Shown one piece after another: positions 1-6,006 of a stretch of 9,033 nucleotides of DNA (the first letter of the stretch is position 1; the number at the start of each line of letters is the position of its first letter). This DNA comes from Quisquiliibacterium sp036525975 (GTDB taxonomy: Bacteria > Pseudomonadota > Gammaproteobacteria > Burkholderiales > Burkholderiaceae_E). Below the pieces are notes generated by a model. It saw only the letters and a program-made list of their open reading frames with translations, was not told the origin of the DNA and did no database searches. The translations under genes and the position numbers were made by a program. The DNA is taken from assembly GCA_036525975.1 (NCBI GenBank), contig DATCZK010000057.1:1-9033 (forward strand), read 5' to 3'.

Positions 1-2
1 TG

Positions 3-785
3 CGATCGAAGGTGACCGACCCTTCGAGGCTGATCGGCGCGCGCACCTTCCTGCACCCCTCGGTGATCTCGGCGGCGGTGTTCGACGAGCCGGTGGACGG
101 CTTCGAAGGCGCGCCGCAGTCGGTCTACACCGACTACCACCTCGGCCTCGAGGACGTGGCCGGGCCGATCGGCTTCAAGCTCGAGGTGCCGCCGATCCAC
201 CCGGTGTTGTTCGCCACCACGATGAGCGGCTTCGGCGACGCGCACGTGAAGGGCATGCGCCGCTTCAGGCACACGCACGCGATGATCGCGCTGATGCGCG
301 ACGGTTTTCATCCGCAGTCGCGCGGCGGCCGGGTGGAGCTGCGCGCCGACTCCACGCCGGTGCTCGACTACCCGCTCACCCCGGTGCTGTTCGAGGCCGC
401 GCGGCGGGCGCTGCTCGCGATGGCCCAGACGCAGTTCGCCGCCGGCGCGAAGAGCGTGAAGCCCGTGCACGAGTTCGCCACCGACTACACCAGCTGGAGC
501 GCCGCGAAGGAGGCGATCGAATCGCTGCCGCTCGAGCCGATCCTCACGCGCGTGGTCTCGGCGCACGTGATGGGCGGGAGCACGATGTCGTCCGACCCGT
601 CCACCGGGGTCACGCGGCCCGACGGCAGGCTGCACGGGCTGGACGACGTGTCGGTGCACGACGGCTCGCTGTTTCCCACCTCGATCGGCGCGAATCCGCA
701 GCTGTCGGTTTACGCGCTCGCGGCGAGGCTCTCGGACGCGCTGGCGAGCGCGCTCTCGGGCCGCGCGGCCGCGCCGCTGTCGTGA
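3..785 (+). CDS. GMC-family FAD oxidoreductase, C-terminal part (fatty alcohol oxidase-like), 5' truncated
   Basis: The frame is already open at the left edge, so this is the C-terminal ~260 residues of a larger flavoprotein; the FAD-binding N-terminus lies outside the window. The GTG at position 12 is an internal codon, not the start. GMC enzymes oxidise alcohols using FAD. The diagnostic C-terminal signature is present: SAHVMGGSTM, whose His (564-566) fits the catalytic His, and FPTSIGANPQLS near the end, whose Asn (693-695) fits the second active-site position. The stretch between VSVHDGSLFPTS and LAARLSDAL is the usual closing FAD-contact region and helix. The middle section (TTMSGFGDAHVKGMRRF, then a MIALMRDG segment) resembles long-chain fatty alcohol oxidases and cholesterol-oxidase-type GMC proteins more than choline dehydrogenases. 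It lies 22 bp before the alpha/beta hydrolase and is probably co-transcribed with it. The family call is firm; the fatty alcohol substrate is an inference. Confidence 0.88.
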   Translation, partial: RSKVTDPSRLIGARTFLHPSVISAAVFDEPVDGFEGAPQSVYTDYHLGLEDVAGPIGFKLEVPPIHPVLFATTMSGFGDAHVKGMRRFRHTHAMIALMRDGFHPQSRGGRVELRADSTPVLDYPLTPVLFEAARRALLAMAQTQFAAGAKSVKPVHEFATDYTSWSAAKEAIESLPLEPILTRVVSAHVMGGSTMSSDPSTGVTRPDGRLHGLDDVSVHDGSLFPTSIGANPQLSVYALAARLSDALASALSGRAAAPLS

Positions 786-807
786 CCGGCCGCGCGAGCT
801 TGCCGCG

Positions 808-1725
808 ATGACGCGCGTTGCCACGCTGCTGCGGCTGATGGTGGCCAACGAGCTGCTGTGGGCCCTCGGGATCGCGACCTGGCTCGCGACCTCGCGCGAC
901 TGGCCGGTCGCGGCCGCGGCGGCGGTGGGGATCGCGACGCCGCTCGCGGCGCACGCCGCCATCGTGGGATGGAACTTCGTGGTCGCGTCGGTGGCCGGCA
1001 GCCCGACCCCCCCCGAGCACCGCCTGGGCCCGTGGCGCGCGGCGCTGCTGTACCTGCGCGAAGTGATCGACTCGATCGTCGTGTTCCAGTGGGCGCAGCC
1101 GTGGCTCGCTTCGCGTCCGCTCGCGGGCGAGGCCGCCACGGGCACGGGTCGCGTTCCGGTCCTGCTCGTGCACGGCTACTTCTGCAACCGGCAGGTGTGG
1201 CGCGCGATGGCGCGGATGCTCGCGGGCCGCGGCCACCCCGTGGGCGCGGTCGACCTGGAACCGGTGTTCGCGTCGATCGACGACTACGTGCCGGCGATCG
1301 AACGCGGCGTGCGCGAGCTGGCGCAGCGAACCGGGGCCGCCGAGGTGGCGCTCGTCTGCCACAGCATGGGCGGGCTGGCCGCGCGCGCGTACCTGCGCGC
1401 CAGGGGATCGGGCTCGATCGCCCGCGTGATCACGCTGGGGTCTCCGCACCGCGGCACCGCGCACGCGCGCCTCGGGCTGGGCCGCAACGCCAGCGAGATG
1501 TGCCCCGACAGCGACTGGCTCGCCGCGCTGCGGGCGCACGAATCGCCCGAGACCGGCGCGCTCTTCACGGTCGTGCTCAGCCACCACGACAACATCGTGA
1601 GCCCGCAGGCGCATCAGACGATCGCGCACGCGCGCACGGTGGCGGTGTCCGGCCTCGGTCACCTCACGCTGGCGCGCGCGCCCGAGATCGGGCGCGTGGT
1701 GCTGCGCGCGCTGGGCGGCGACTGA
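808..1725 (+). CDS. Membrane-anchored alpha/beta hydrolase (lipase/esterase-like)
   Basis: This 305-residue protein has an N-terminal hydrophobic region with about two likely membrane helices (roughly residues 12-28 and 34-63), followed by an alpha/beta hydrolase domain from about residue 115. The oxyanion strand motif is VLLVHGYFCN (118-127). The nucleophile elbow is VCHSMGG with Ser186. Asp261 (HHDNIVSP) and His285 (SGLGHLTLA) fit the acid and base of the triad. ITLGSPHRGT (208-217) is typical of lipase/PGAP1-like and triacylglycerol lipase-type hydrolases. The elbow has Cys184 where the textbook GxSxG has its first Gly. It probably hydrolyses a lipid ester at the inner membrane; the substrate is unknown. 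The ATG at 808 was chosen because it gives the complete hydrophobic N-terminus, although only a poor ribosome binding site precedes it. It follows the GMC gene by 22 bp and converges on the reductase gene, with 30 bp between stops and no clear hairpin-plus-T terminator. Confidence 0.9.
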   Translation: MTRVATLLRLMVANELLWALGIATWLATSRDWPVAAAAAVGIATPLAAHAAIVGWNFVVASVAGSPTPPEHRLGPWRAALLYLREVIDSIVVFQWAQPWLASRPLAGEAATGTGRVPVLLVHGYFCNRQVWRAMARMLAGRGHPVGAVDLEPVFASIDDYVPAIERGVRELAQRTGAAEVALVCHSMGGLAARAYLRARGSGSIARVITLGSPHRGTAHARLGLGRNASEMCPDSDWLAALRAHESPETGALFTVVLSHHDNIVSPQAHQTIAHARTVAVSGLGHLTLARAPEIGRVVLRALGGD

Positions 1726-1755
1726 GCGCCGGGGCGCGACCGCGGCCGGGCGCGC

Positions 1756-3747
1756 CTAGAAGTGCACCCCGCGCATCAGCTGCTGGAACGCGATCTGGTC
1801 GGCGGTGAGCTGCGGCGGCTTGCCCGCGTCCTTGACCCCGCGCGAGGCGTCCGAATCGGGGAACATCCGGAACGCGGTGTTCATCACGATCTGCGCCACC
1901 CCCGGCATCACCGCGTGCACGACCTGCCCGAGGATGCCCAGCCGGGTGGCGATCCGGTCGGGCTTGTGCACGACCGCCTCGACCACGAGGTCGGCCGCTT
2001 CCTCGGGCGAGAGCGTGGGCACGTTGTTGTACATGCGCGTGGGCGCGATCATCGGCGTGCGCACCAGCGGCATGTTGATCGTCGTGAACTTGATCCCGAC
2101 GTCGGAGAACTCCGACGCCGCGCAGCGCGTCCAGGCGTCGAGCGCCGCCTTGGATGCGACGTAGGCCGAGAAGCGCGGCGCGTTGGTGAGCACGCCGATC
2201 GACGAGATGTTGATCACGTGCCCGGCGCGCTTGGCCGACATCGAGGGCAGAAGCCCCATCGTGACGCGCAGCGCGCCGAAATAGTTCAGCTGCATGCAGC
2301 GCTCGAAGTCGTGGAAGCGCTCGTAGCTGCCCTCGATGCCGCGGCGGATCGAGCGGCCCGCGTTGTTCACGAGCAGGTCGACGCCGCCGTGGTGTTCCAC
2401 GATCCACTTCACCATCCGGTCGCAGTCGGCCGGGTCGGCCAGGTCGACCGAGAAGGTGACGAATGCGTTGCCGTCGGCCCTCGCGAGGTTTGCCGCCTCG
2501 CGCAGCTTCTCCTCGTCGCGGCCGCAGATGATCGTGGTGGCCCCCGCGTCGGCCATCCTGCGCGCCGCCGCGAGCCCGATGCCCGACGAGCCGCCGGTGA
2601 CCAGCACGACCTTGCCCTTCACCTGCCCCTTGAGCGTGCGGTCGATGAACAGGTCCGGGTCGAGGTGGCGCTCCCAGTAATCCCACAGCACCCAGGCGTA
2701 GTCCGCCAGGCGCGGGCACTCGATGCCGCTGCCCTCGAGCGCGGCGAGCGTGGCGCGGCAGTCGAAACGGGTGGGGTAGTTGACGAAGTCGAGGATGTCT
2801 TCCGGAAAGCCGAGGTCTTTCATCACGGCCGCGCGGATCCTGCGCACCGGCGTGAGCGCCATCAGGCTCCTCTTGACCCCCTTGGGGATGAAGCCCAGCA
2901 GCGCGGCGTTGATGCGCAGCCCCATCGGCGGCGCGTGCGCGGCGCGCGCGAACACGCCGACCACGTCGCCCACGCGCATCGGCTGCGGGTCGATCAGGTG
3001 GAAGCACCGCCCGTCGAGGTGCGGCGCGTGGGCGATGTGCGTCATCGCGTCGACCACGTAGTCGACCGGAACGATGTTGATGCGACCGCCCTCGATGCCG
3101 ATCGTGGGCATCCACGGCGGCAGGATCTGGCGCATGCGCTGGATCACCTTGAAGAAGTAATAGGGACCGTCGATCTTGTCCATCTCGCCGGTCTTGGAGT
3201 CGCCCACCACGAGCGCCGGGCGGTAGATCCGCCACGGCACCGCGAGCTCGGTGCGCGCGATGCGCTCCGCTTGGTGCTTGGTGGCGTAGTAGGGGTGCTC
3301 GAGGTTCTCGGCCTCCTCGAACATGTCCTCGCGGAACATCCCCTCGAACATGCCGGCGGCGGCGATCGAGCTCACGTGGTGGAAGCAGCCCACCTTCAGG
3401 TCGTTGGCCAATGCGACGACGTTGCGCGTTCCGGCGACGTTGACCATCAGCTGCTCTTCGGGGTCGGCCTTGAGGTCGTAGATCGCGGCGAGGTGGAAGA
3501 AGTGCTTGACCTTGCCCTGCAAGGCCTTGCGGTCGGCCGCCTTCAGCGCGCAGCCCGGCTTGGTGATGTCTCCCACCACCGGGATCGCCCTCTTGTCGGT
3601 GGCGCCCCAGAAAGCGTAGAGCGGCGCGAGCTTTTCCCTCGACGCGTCGCGCACCAGGAAGTGGACGGTGGCGCCCCGGCGAGCGAGCAGCTTGCGCACC
3701 AGCCGCTTGCCGATGAACCCCGACGCCCCGGTGACGAAATACTCCAT
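1756..3747 (-). CDS. Two-domain fatty acyl-CoA reductase-like SDR protein
   Basis: This 663-residue protein is a tandem of two Rossmann domains. Domain 1 (about 1-370) is of the extended SDR / NAD_binding_4 (male-sterility) type: TGASGFIG at 6-13, HVSS around 124-127, and an active-site YxxxK at Tyr153/Lys157. Domain 2 (about 377-595) is a classical SDR: TGGSSGIG at 384-391, NNAG at 461-464, NISS at 513-516, and YVASK with Tyr529/Lys533. A tail of about 65 residues follows. Length and domain order match bacterial fatty acyl-CoA reductases such as Marinobacter Maqu_2507 and mycobacterial AcrA1 (Rv3391), which reduce long-chain acyl-CoA with NADPH to aldehyde and/or alcohol. Both catalytic sets look intact. 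The start at 3747 begins directly with the Rossmann strand (MEYFVTGASG) and has AGGAGGT 5 nt upstream; the frame continues about 50 codons further back but that extension is not domain-like. It is divergent from the phasin gene, sharing a 162-bp upstream region. Substrate chain length and final product are inferred. Confidence 0.87.
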   Translation of the reverse strand: MEYFVTGASGFIGKRLVRKLLARRGATVHFLVRDASREKLAPLYAFWGATDKRAIPVVGDITKPGCALKAADRKALQGKVKHFFHLAAIYDLKADPEEQLMVNVAGTRNVVALANDLKVGCFHHVSSIAAAGMFEGMFREDMFEEAENLEHPYYATKHQAERIARTELAVPWRIYRPALVVGDSKTGEMDKIDGPYYFFKVIQRMRQILPPWMPTIGIEGGRINIVPVDYVVDAMTHIAHAPHLDGRCFHLIDPQPMRVGDVVGVFARAAHAPPMGLRINAALLGFIPKGVKRSLMALTPVRRIRAAVMKDLGFPEDILDFVNYPTRFDCRATLAALEGSGIECPRLADYAWVLWDYWERHLDPDLFIDRTLKGQVKGKVVLVTGGSSGIGLAAARRMADAGATTIICGRDEEKLREAANLARADGNAFVTFSVDLADPADCDRMVKWIVEHHGGVDLLVNNAGRSIRRGIEGSYERFHDFERCMQLNYFGALRVTMGLLPSMSAKRAGHVINISSIGVLTNAPRFSAYVASKAALDAWTRCAASEFSDVGIKFTTINMPLVRTPMIAPTRMYNNVPTLSPEEAADLVVEAVVHKPDRIATRLGILGQVVHAVMPGVAQIVMNTAFRMFPDSDASRGVKDAGKPPQLTADQIAFQQLMRGVHF

Positions 3748-3752
3748 GACGG

Positions 3753-3759
3753 ACCTCCT
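3753..3759 (-). promoter_or_regulatory. Shine-Dalgarno of the acyl-CoA reductase gene
   Basis: On the minus strand this reads AGGAGGT, a full match to the anti-Shine-Dalgarno complement, 5 nt before the ATG at 3747-3745. It decides the start in favour of 3747 over the longer in-frame candidate at 3897. Confidence 0.85.
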
Positions 3760-3896
3760 CGTTGTGGATCGCGATGCGCCTTCGGGCGCGATGGCCTCGG
3801 GGCGAACCCACCGGATTAGTGTGCCCCCTCTAGCGCGCCGGCCTAGACTCATTCTGTCAGATCGCGCGATCGCGATTCCCCCGAATTCCATCGTCA

Positions 3897-3902
3897 AGGA
3901 GG
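3897..3902 (+). promoter_or_regulatory. Shine-Dalgarno of the phasin gene
   Basis: AGGAGG lies 7 nt before the ATG at 3910. This ideal site and spacing suggest strong translation, as expected for an abundant granule coat protein, and fix the start codon. Confidence 0.85.
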
Positions 3903-3909
3903 CCCGTCC

Positions 3910-4614
3910 ATGGCAACGAAAGCACGCAAGACCCCATCACCGCGCCGCAAGAGCGCCGGCCCCAGGGCTGGCAAGTCGGCGGCGAGAGCGGCCGGGCACG
4001 ACGACAACCAGCTCGCCGCCGCGATCCGTGATTCGGCCACGCAGATCTGGCTCGCGGGCGTGGGCGCGTTCGCCAAGGCGCGAGACGAGCGCAACAGGGT
4101 CTTCCAGGCGCTCGTGCGCGAAGGGCGCGGCATCCAGTTGCGCACGCGCGCGATGGCCGAGGAGCGCATCGGCGAGGTGGCCGGGCGCGTGACCGAGGTG
4201 CGCGACCGGGCCACCGAGTCGTGGGACAAGCTCGAGCAGGTGTTCGAGGATCGCGTCTCGCGCGCGCTGGCCCGCCTCGGCGTGCCCACCCACAAGGACG
4301 TCAAGGCGCTGATCAAGCGGGTGGACGAGCTCACCGCAAGCCTGAACGCGATGGGCTCCGCGGCGGCTGCCGGCCCGGCGAGCGCGGCCCCCGAGGCCGG
4401 CGCGGCGAAGAAGACCGCGGCGAAGAAGACCGCGGCGAGGAAGACCGCGGCGAGGAAAGCCGCGGCCGGGAAGACCGCGGCCGGGAAGACCGCGGCCAGG
4501 AAGGCCGCCGGCAAGTCCGGCGCGAAGAAGGCGGCGGTCAAGCGAACGCGTGCGCTCAAGTCCGCGGCCAGCGGCGCGGCGCAGGCCGCCGCGGCCGGCG
4601 CGACGAGCGCCTGA
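3910..4614 (+). CDS. Phasin (PHA granule-associated protein) with histone-H1-like tail, PhaF/PhaI type
   Basis: This 234-residue protein has three parts. Residues 1-30 are basic and disordered (KARKTPSPRRKS). Residues about 31-148 are a mainly helical, amphipathic phasin core: AAIRDSATQIWLAGVGAFAK, then a long charged coiled-coil-like helix, then a segment around LARLGVPTHKDVKALIKRVDELT that is typical of the Pseudomonas PhaI/PhaF phasin family (Pfam Phasin, PF05597). Residues about 150-234 are an Ala/Lys-rich low-complexity tail containing seven AAKKT-like pentapeptides. In Pseudomonas PhaF such a tail binds DNA nonspecifically and helps distribute granules at division, while the core coats PHA granules. 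The same double role is inferred here. The gene has a strong Shine-Dalgarno, is divergent from the acyl-CoA reductase gene, and is followed 101 bp later by the patatin gene. No PHA synthase is in the window, so a role on wax or triglyceride droplets is a less likely alternative. Confidence 0.9.
   Translation: MATKARKTPSPRRKSAGPRAGKSAARAAGHDDNQLAAAIRDSATQIWLAGVGAFAKARDERNRVFQALVREGRGIQLRTRAMAEERIGEVAGRVTEVRDRATESWDKLEQVFEDRVSRALARLGVPTHKDVKALIKRVDELTASLNAMGSAAAAGPASAAPEAGAAKKTAAKKTAARKTAARKAAAGKTAAGKTAARKAAGKSGAKKAAVKRTRALKSAASGAAQAAAAGATSA
4402..4506 (+). repeat. Seven 15-bp tandem repeats inside the phasin gene
   Basis: Seven in-frame 15-bp units of the form gcggcgaagaagacc encode AAKKT, AAKKT, AARKT, AARKA, AAGKT, AAGKT and AARKA (residues 165-199). 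Neighbouring units are nearly identical at the DNA level, which suggests expansion by slippage or unequal recombination. The array forms the basic, probably DNA-binding tail of the phasin, and copy number may vary between strains. Confidence 0.92.
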
Positions 4615-4715
4615 CAGCCTCTTGGCGGCGGCAGGGTCCGGGCGCGCGTACTGCGCGGTGAGCGATCCGGGCAGCGGGTGCGCGCCGCCGGGCCTGGGCC
4701 GATGCAGGTGACATC

Positions 4716-5945
4716 GTGAAGCGTGGGCCAACGCGAGCGCGCGCCGGGCGAGCGCGCGTGGGCCTCGCGCTCGCCGGCGGCGGGTTCCTCGGCGCCGCCT
4801 ACGAGCTGGGCGTGCTCGCGGCGCTGGCCGAGTCGGTGCGGGGGCTCGACCTCAACCGGCTCGACGCCTACGTGGGCGTGAGCGCCGGCGGGTTCATCGC
4901 CGCCGGCCTGGCCAACGGCAAGACGCCGCACCAGATGGTGCGCACGTTCGTCGAGGACGCCGACGCCGAGCTCGACCCGGCGACGATGCTGCGGCCCGCG
5001 GCACGGCTGTGGCTGCGCGCGCTGCGCGCGGCGCCCGCGCTCGCCTCGCAGGCGCTCGAGGCGAGCCTGAGCGAGGGCCTGCGGGGCCCGCCCGCGGTGC
5101 TGTGGCAGGCGCTCGAGCGCGCGGGGCGGCTGCTGCCCAACGGCCTGCTCGATTCCCGCCCCGCCGAGCGCACGCTGGCCAAGCTCTTCTCCGAACCGGG
5201 CCGCACCAACGACTTCCGCAAGCTGGCCTCGGCGCTGCGCATCGTGGCAACCGACATCGACACCGGCACGCCGGTGGCCTTCGGCGCGCCCGGCTACGAC
5301 GCGGTGCCGATCTCGCGGGCGGTGCGCGCCTCGAGCGCGCTGCCCGGCCTGTTTGCGCCGGTTCGCATCGGCGATCGCTACTACGTCGACGGCGTGCTCA
5401 ACAAGACGCTGCACGGCTCGGTGGCGCTCGACCAGGGCGTTTCGCTGCTGCTGTGCGTGAACCCGCTCGTGCCCTATGCGGCGCCTTCGGCCTCGCGGCG
5501 GGGCACGATCGCGCGCGCGAGCCTGCCGGTGATCCTGTCGCAGTCGATGCGCACCGCGATCCGGTCGCGGATGACGGTGGGGCTGGCCAAGTACGAGATC
5601 ACGCACCCCGGCGCGCGCATCGTGCTGTTCGAGCCGCGCAGCGACGACGAAACGATCTTCTTCACCCGCGTGTTCACGGTGGCGAGCCGCCGGCGCGTCT
5701 GCGAGCGCGCGTACCGCCAGACGCGCGCCGACCTGCTCGCGCGTTTCGACGAGATCGAGCGCGCGATCGCCGTTGCCGGGTTCTCGCTTCGCCGCGACAT
5801 CCTCGAGGACGCGACGCTGCGCCTGGTGCGCACGACGCCGGTGCCGGTGCCCAGGCGGCGCGGGGGGCTGGAGGACGGGGCGATCCGGCTGTCGCACGCG
5901 CTCGACGACCTCGAGCGATCCCTGAAGTTCGCCGCGTCGCGTTGA
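4716..5945 (+). CDS. Patatin-like phospholipase / acyl hydrolase
   Basis: This 409-residue protein has all patatin hallmarks. The oxyanion loop is LALAGGGFLGAAYELGVL with GGGxxG at 21-26. The nucleophile elbow is GVSAG at 54-58 with Ser56. The catalytic Asp is Asp225 in YYVDGVLN (a DG motif). ATDIDTG (178-184) and the SSALPGLFAPV segment (206-216) are typical of bacterial patatins. Patatins use a Ser-Asp dyad to hydrolyse acyl esters of phospholipids or neutral lipids. No signal peptide is evident, so it is probably cytoplasmic or membrane-peripheral. The C-terminal ~100 residues are charged and helical, with no domain I recognise. The start is a GTG at 4716 preceded by AGGTGA at close spacing; a GTG at 4758 just before the catalytic loop is a possible alternative. 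Its position between a phasin and a PhaD-like regulator suggests action on storage granules or their lipid coat, which is inference. Confidence 0.9.
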   Translation: MKRGPTRARAGRARVGLALAGGGFLGAAYELGVLAALAESVRGLDLNRLDAYVGVSAGGFIAAGLANGKTPHQMVRTFVEDADAELDPATMLRPAARLWLRALRAAPALASQALEASLSEGLRGPPAVLWQALERAGRLLPNGLLDSRPAERTLAKLFSEPGRTNDFRKLASALRIVATDIDTGTPVAFGAPGYDAVPISRAVRASSALPGLFAPVRIGDRYYVDGVLNKTLHGSVALDQGVSLLLCVNPLVPYAAPSASRRGTIARASLPVILSQSMRTAIRSRMTVGLAKYEITHPGARIVLFEPRSDDETIFFTRVFTVASRRRVCERAYRQTRADLLARFDEIERAIAVAGFSLRRDILEDATLRLVRTTPVPVPRRRGGLEDGAIRLSHALDDLERSLKFAASR

Positions 5946-5969
5946 GCCGCGCCAGCGCTCAGGTATCCT
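5942..5969 (+). promoter_or_regulatory. Possible sigma70-type promoter for the TetR gene
   Basis: TTGAGC (5942-5947) and TATCCT (5964-5969) are separated by 16 bp, and each matches 4 of 6 consensus bases. They fall right at the end of the patatin gene and would start transcription about 30 nt before the regulator ATG. In such GC-rich DNA a TATCCT stands out, but the call rests on pattern only, and the regulator may equally be read through from the patatin gene. Confidence 0.3.
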
Positions 5970-6006
5970 CGAGCGTGGCGACAGAAAGGCAGCAGCCCGC
6001 AGCACG

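Larger units (their letters stand above)
3748..3909. promoter_or_regulatory. Divergent intergenic region with repeated GATCGCGAT motif
   Basis: These 162 bp separate the divergent reductase and phasin genes and must carry both promoters. The stretch is visibly less GC-rich than the coding DNA around it. The 9-mer GATCGCGAT occurs twice in the same orientation, at 3767-3775 (close to the reductase start) and 3868-3876 (about 34 bp before the phasin start). The second copy is embedded in overlapping palindromes: GATCGCGCGATC at 3860-3871 and CGCGATCGCG at 3865-3874. They could be operator sites for a dimeric repressor, such as the TetR protein encoded downstream, but palindromes of this composition arise easily in GC-rich DNA. 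I could not identify convincing -35/-10 pairs for either gene. Confidence 0.5.

Noticed and set aside
1726..1755. Possible bidirectional terminator between the convergent hydrolase and reductase genes
   Set aside because: The 30 bp are almost all G and C, with only imperfect short stems and no T-tract on either strand, so no terminator can be called.
1762..3819. Long plus-strand open frame opposite the acyl-CoA reductase
   Set aside because: Its composition (His/Arg/Val/Asp-rich) is the usual antisense shadow of a GC-rich gene, and the minus-strand product has two intact catalytic Rossmann domains.
3748..3897. In-frame 50-codon N-terminal extension of the acyl-CoA reductase on the minus strand
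   Set aside because: It has no domain-like sequence and would fill the divergent promoter region, whereas the internal ATG at 3747 has a perfect AGGAGGT and begins exactly at the Rossmann fold.
4641..4686. GC-rich inverted repeat (GGCGCGC / GCGCGCC) between the phasin and patatin genes, a possible terminator
   Set aside because: The 7-bp arms are 32 bp apart and no T-run follows; such repeats are expected by chance at this base composition. It could weakly attenuate readthrough but is not supportable as a terminator.
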